Below are positions 13,555-16,354 of a stretch of 16,354 bases of DNA, piece after piece. The notes below the pieces were generated by a model. It was not told the DNA's origin. It worked only from the letters and a program-made list of their open reading frames with translations, and searched no databases. The stretch is from a candidate division NPL-UPA2 bacterium (GTDB taxonomy: Bacteria > Bacillota > UBA994): NCBI GenBank assembly GCA_018725205.1, contig QLUB01000028.1:1-16354 (forward strand), written 5' to 3'. Both the position numbers and the translations under genes were made by a program. The number at the start of each line of letters is the position of its first letter. Position 1 is the stretch's first letter.

Positions 13555-13784
13555 ATGTGTAGCGACTCAGCGATGCATGAGCACGTATGGAACGTCAACG
13601 TGGAGCGCACGAGCGGCGAACTGGGATACGGCCTAGTCCCGGAATTTCGCGGTCTCGGGCTGATGCGGGAAGCTCTATTGGCGATTACACGACACGGGTT
13701 TGATGCGATGAAACTTGGGGTGCTCGAGGCATTCACCGAGCGAAGCAACTAGAGGAAGCAGGCCCTTTGTGTAGAAAAATCTAG
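13555..13784 (+). pseudogene. Remnant of a GNAT (RimJ/RimL-type) acetyltransferase
   Basis: The frame encodes GELGYGLVPEFRGLGLMREALLAITRHGFDAMKLGVLEAFTERSN, the central beta-strand and acetyl-CoA-binding part of RimJ/RimL-like acetyltransferases (the GLM-x-EAL region replaces the usual G-x-G-L-M-x-EAL loop). It then stops at TAG 13750. In the next frame LEEAG is followed by a few codons to TAG 13782-13784, resembling the start of the family's next motif (N-x-x-S-x-x-x-LEKAGF) with about 6-8 residues missing. The N-terminal half is also absent. So this is a short relic with a small deletion at 13749-13750. No ribosome-binding site is seen. Confidence 0.65.
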
Positions 13785-13809
13785 TGAGGTATTAGCAGGA
13801 GGGTAGAGC

Positions 13810-14664
13810 ATGGGGAATTGTCGTCACTGTCTGAACCCTGCGGGGTTTTTGCGCAGCGTTCACCGTGAGTGTCAGGAGAAACACAACGCCGGGCGAGCCG
13901 AAATCTTATCCCTAGTGCGCAAGACACTTAAAGAGCACAGTGCGCTAGCGGGGCTTAGGGCAACAACTACCCAAATGGCGGCAGAGAGTTTTGTTGATGC
14001 GGCCAGCACTAGGGCGCTGGTGGTCGAAGGGTATACCCAAGCAGTAGAGGATGCGCTAGCGGACGGGTTGCTGTCCGATGAGGAGGAGGACAATCTGGTG
14101 CTCCTAGAAGGGGAGTTTAGTCTCACACAAACGGAGCTTGACCAAAAGGGCGCCTACACGAAGGTCGTGCAGGCGCATGTGTTGCGCGAACTAGCCAACG
14201 GCAAGCTACCGGATAAGTTTAACGTCACAGGCAGCTTGCCCTTCAATATGCAGCGCGACGAAAAACTGGTGTGGCTATTTCAGCAGGTAAGCTACTACGA
14301 GCAAAAGACGCGGCGCCATATCGAGGGGCGCTCCAGTGGGGTAAGCATCCGCGTGGCGCGTGGCGTCTATTACCGCACGGGCGCGTTTCGCGGCCATCCC
14401 GTAGAGACTACTGTTAACGAGCACATAGCCACTGGGGTCTTGGCCTTCACGACTAAACATGTCTACTTCGCTAGCCCCCAAAAAAGCTTTCGCATTCCCT
14501 ACGCCAAAATTGTCGCCTTTACGCCCTACAGCGACGGCATTGGGTTGCAGCGCGACGCCATGACCGCTAAGCCACAGGTGTTTGTCCTTGGGGATGGCTG
14601 GTTTGTGTATAACCTCGCGATGAATCTTAGCCAGTTTAGTGCGCAAAGCCAGATTCACAACTAG
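13810..14664 (+). CDS. Uncharacterised protein: zinc-finger-like N-terminus, helical middle, probable PH-like C-terminal domain
   Basis: ATG 13810 follows CAGGAGGGT, a strong site. The 284-residue protein has C4-x2-C7 and H18-x2-C21 at its start, a possible zinc-binding knuckle. Residues ~30-150 are mainly acidic helices including DALADGLLSDEEEDNL, which resembles the acidic loop of TerB/EF-hand-like domains. Residues ~150-275 contain SSGVSIRVARGVYYRTGAFRGHP, then alternating strands (LAFTTKHVYFASPQKSFRIPYAKIVAFTPY, GDGWFVYNL). This last part I recall as a conserved bacterial PH-like domain of unknown function. No membrane segment or signal peptide. Its TAG overlaps the TAG of the convergent PTS gene. 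The role is unknown; I propose none. Confidence 0.85.
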   Translation: MGNCRHCLNPAGFLRSVHRECQEKHNAGRAEILSLVRKTLKEHSALAGLRATTTQMAAESFVDAASTRALVVEGYTQAVEDALADGLLSDEEEDNLVLLEGEFSLTQTELDQKGAYTKVVQAHVLRELANGKLPDKFNVTGSLPFNMQRDEKLVWLFQQVSYYEQKTRRHIEGRSSGVSIRVARGVYYRTGAFRGHPVETTVNEHIATGVLAFTTKHVYFASPQKSFRIPYAKIVAFTPYSDGIGLQRDAMTAKPQVFVLGDGWFVYNLAMNLSQFSAQSQIHN

Positions 14665-16354
14665 TGGCGCACTACCATGACGGGGCTTCTGCCGCGGACT
14701 ACTTGGCCGCTAGGGGCCTCTTGATGTTCTAACACGACCTCCGCGTTGAGAATGACCAGCGCCGAGTGCAGCTTCCTGCCGGCGGCGGTGATTATCTCCT
14801 TGTCGAACTTCACTAACGGCTGACCCTCTTGCACCGTCTCCCCTGCCTGACATAGTACCAGAAAACCATGCCCTTGTAAGCTGACCGTATCCAGCCCTAA
14901 GTGGAGCAGTATTTCGAGTCCGGTCGGGGTCTTCAGCACCACCGCATGCCCACCCGGAAAGATCTTAGCTACAACAGCCGTCGTAGGCGCCACTAAGGAG
15001 TTGCCGCTGGGCAATATCCCCACCCCTATGCCCAGCATATTTTTAGCAAAGACCTCGTCCGGGAACTCATCGAGGGGGATGATATCGCCGTCCAGTGGCG
15101 CAACTAAGGTCAACAATTGCATTTTGTTGGCTGCTTCGGCTATGCATTCGCGAATTTGCTCACTGCCGGTGCCCAGAACTATTTGCAAATTGTGCGCGTC
15201 GGTGCGGGTGATGCCGGCCGCAGGCAAGGTCATCAGTTTGCCCTCATCCAACCGGGCCGGATTTAGCACCTTAATGCGCAGACGGCTCATGCAAGCGGCT
15301 ACATCGAGCACGTTGGCCAAGCCACCAATGGCCGCTATGACCCGGGTCGCTAATGCAGCCTCCTCCGCCCTACCACTGGCGACAGTCTGGGCCTTGGTCT
15401 CAAGCACATCACGACCGGGGGTCGGGTAATTAAATTTGCGGATGAGGAACCGAAAGGTGAAGTAGTAAATCACCGCAAAAAGTGCCCCAAGCGGAAAGAT
15501 TAGCCAAGGGTTAGCTGCCGGCCCGAGGTTGATAAAGAACATAGGCAAGGCATAGCCATAGTGGCGGATCCCTAACCAGTAGGCCACTAGGCAGGCGCTG
15601 CCGGTCAAAAGCGCGTGCACGACAAAGAGGAGCGGCGCGGTAAAGATGAAGACGAACTCGACTGGTTCAGTGATGCCAACCATGATGGAGGTTAATGCCG
15701 CAGTGAGCATTAGCCCGGCCACTTGGGTGCGGTTTTCGGCACGAGCCTCGTGCACCATGGCCAGCGCTGCTGCCGGAAGGGCAAAGAGTTTGGTGACAAA
15801 GAGACCTCCGGTGAAAAAGCCGGCGGTGGGGTCCCCGGCCATGAAACGCGCGACCTCACCTGTGACCAGGCTGCCCGCCGGTGTCACATAGGTACCAAAC
15901 ACATGCTCGATCAAGTTAGCCAAAATATGGTGCAAGCCGGTGGGAATAAGCAGGCGATTGAGCACCCCGTAAGAAAATATCCCATAGCCACCGGTTGCGA
16001 ATATCCAGTCGCCCAGAGATAGAATTACTCTATTAACCGGGGGCCACAAGTAGCCGAGGGCTAGGCCTATGACCACACTGGCTACCGCTGTGACCAACAC
16101 GACAAAGCGTTTGCCGGAGAAGAACCCGAGGTATTCTGGCAAACGCACACCGCGATAACGGTAGTAGAGAAAGGCGGTGTAGCCGCCCACCATGATGCCA
16201 CCGAGGACGCTCATCTCGTTTGGGATGACCCGACCGCCCTCAATCATAATCCCGGGACTCACGGCAAGCATGACGGCGACCAAGACAACATGGCCCAGTG
16301 CCGCCGCAAAAGCGGCCATGCCGTCATAGTTGGTGAACCCCATGGCTACCCCCA
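14661..16354 (-). CDS. nagE: PTS transporter, glucose/N-acetylglucosamine family, EIICBA (N-terminus beyond window)
   Basis: This phosphotransferase permease imports a hexose or GlcNAc and phosphorylates it. Numbering from the in-frame Met at 16343, the EIIC membrane domain fills residues 1-~300 (RLLIPTGLHHILANL, GITEPVEFVFIF, HALLTG). EIIB covers ~333-405 with the phosphorylated C351 (AACMSRLRI). EIIA covers ~410-550 with HAVVLKTPTG (H466) and the phospho-accepting H481 in LLHLGLDTV. The frame stays open to the window edge (a Val-Ala before the Met), and EIIC normally has ~80 more residues N-terminal, so the true start is outside. NagE is favoured over a glucose permease because of nagAB nearby and because EIICBA in this order is typical of NagE, but glucose cannot be excluded. 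It is convergent with the 13810 gene. Confidence 0.88.
   Translation of the reverse strand, partial: GVAMGFTNYDGMAAFAAALGHVVLVAVMLAVSPGIMIEGGRVIPNEMSVLGGIMVGGYTAFLYYRYRGVRLPEYLGFFSGKRFVVLVTAVASVVIGLALGYLWPPVNRVILSLGDWIFATGGYGIFSYGVLNRLLIPTGLHHILANLIEHVFGTYVTPAGSLVTGEVARFMAGDPTAGFFTGGLFVTKLFALPAAALAMVHEARAENRTQVAGLMLTAALTSIMVGITEPVEFVFIFTAPLLFVVHALLTGSACLVAYWLGIRHYGYALPMFFINLGPAANPWLIFPLGALFAVIYYFTFRFLIRKFNYPTPGRDVLETKAQTVASGRAEEAALATRVIAAIGGLANVLDVAACMSRLRIKVLNPARLDEGKLMTLPAAGITRTDAHNLQIVLGTGSEQIRECIAEAANKMQLLTLVAPLDGDIIPLDEFPDEVFAKNMLGIGVGILPSGNSLVAPTTAVVAKIFPGGHAVVLKTPTGLEILLHLGLDTVSLQGHGFLVLCQAGETVQEGQPLVKFDKEIITAAGRKLHSALVILNAEVVLEHQEAPSGQVVRGRSPVMVVRH

Noticed and set aside
13767..13795. 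TTGTGT-17-TATTAG as promoter of the 13810 gene
   Set aside because: Transcription would begin within the gene's ribosome-binding site, leaving no usable leader.

Overview
The window looks like a chromosomal stretch of a mid-GC (a little over half G+C by eye) Bacillota, clostridia-like bacterium. The pointers are strong purine-rich Shine-Dalgarno sites (GGAGG types) with frequent GTG/TTG starts, a GntR/NagR-controlled nagA-nagB locus, a PTS EIICBA transporter, GGDEF/HD-GYP signalling proteins of the Peptococcaceae-like kind and RsgA. A species cannot be named from the sequence. I see no rRNA, tRNA, CRISPR array, complete insertion sequence or prophage.

Left part (1-5400). The 5' end of a NagR-like GntR repressor gene leaves the window on the minus strand. 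It diverges from nagA and nagB across a short region in which two overlapping DasR/NagR-type operator-like palindromes sit on the putative promoters of both directions. nagA and nagB convert GlcNAc-6-P to fructose-6-P, acetate and ammonia. Behind them, same strand, lies a cyclic-di-GMP gene (PAS-GGDEF-HD-GYP) that has been broken at the GGDEF/HD-GYP junction, then galE (UDP-glucose 4-epimerase) with a repeat-derived C-terminal tail and a good intrinsic terminator. A 3' remnant of an EamA-type (drug/metabolite) transporter follows.

Middle part (5400-9625). A 98-residue uncharacterised gene (minus) diverges from an isoaspartyl dipeptidase gene, iadA (plus). Converging on iadA is a 640-codon minus-strand ORF that joins an uncharacterised ~195-residue N-terminal domain to a serine hydrolase of the class C beta-lactamase/PBP4* family. 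A strong ribosome-binding site and ATG inside the ORF suggest that these were, or still are, two cistrons. A repeat-containing gap and a frameshifted ArsR regulator remnant come next.

Right part (9626-16354). An ABC-2 type exporter (ATPase plus permease, overlapping by 8 bases) converges with 1 base spacing on rsgA, which appears to start at a CTG codon. Upstream of rsgA lie an intrinsic terminator and a structured-looking leader, then a histone-deacetylase-family amidohydrolase gene. After a GNAT acetyltransferase remnant, a protein of unknown function with a zinc-finger-like N-terminus and a probable PH-like C-terminal domain is convergent, with overlapping stop codons, to a PTS EIICBA gene of the glucose/N-acetylglucosamine family. 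The latter runs off the right edge.

How the genes fit together: the two ends of the window (EIICBA import with phosphorylation; NagA/NagB breakdown; NagR control) could form one GlcNAc utilisation route, with GalE feeding UDP-sugar pools. The genes between them are housekeeping or accessory. A second theme is decay by small deletions or frameshifts: GGDEF/HD-GYP, EamA, ArsR and GNAT are all broken. I found no clearly novel multi-gene system. The best leads are the domain fusion with an internal start (7077-8999), the rsgA leader/CTG start, and the uncharacterised protein at 13810-14664.
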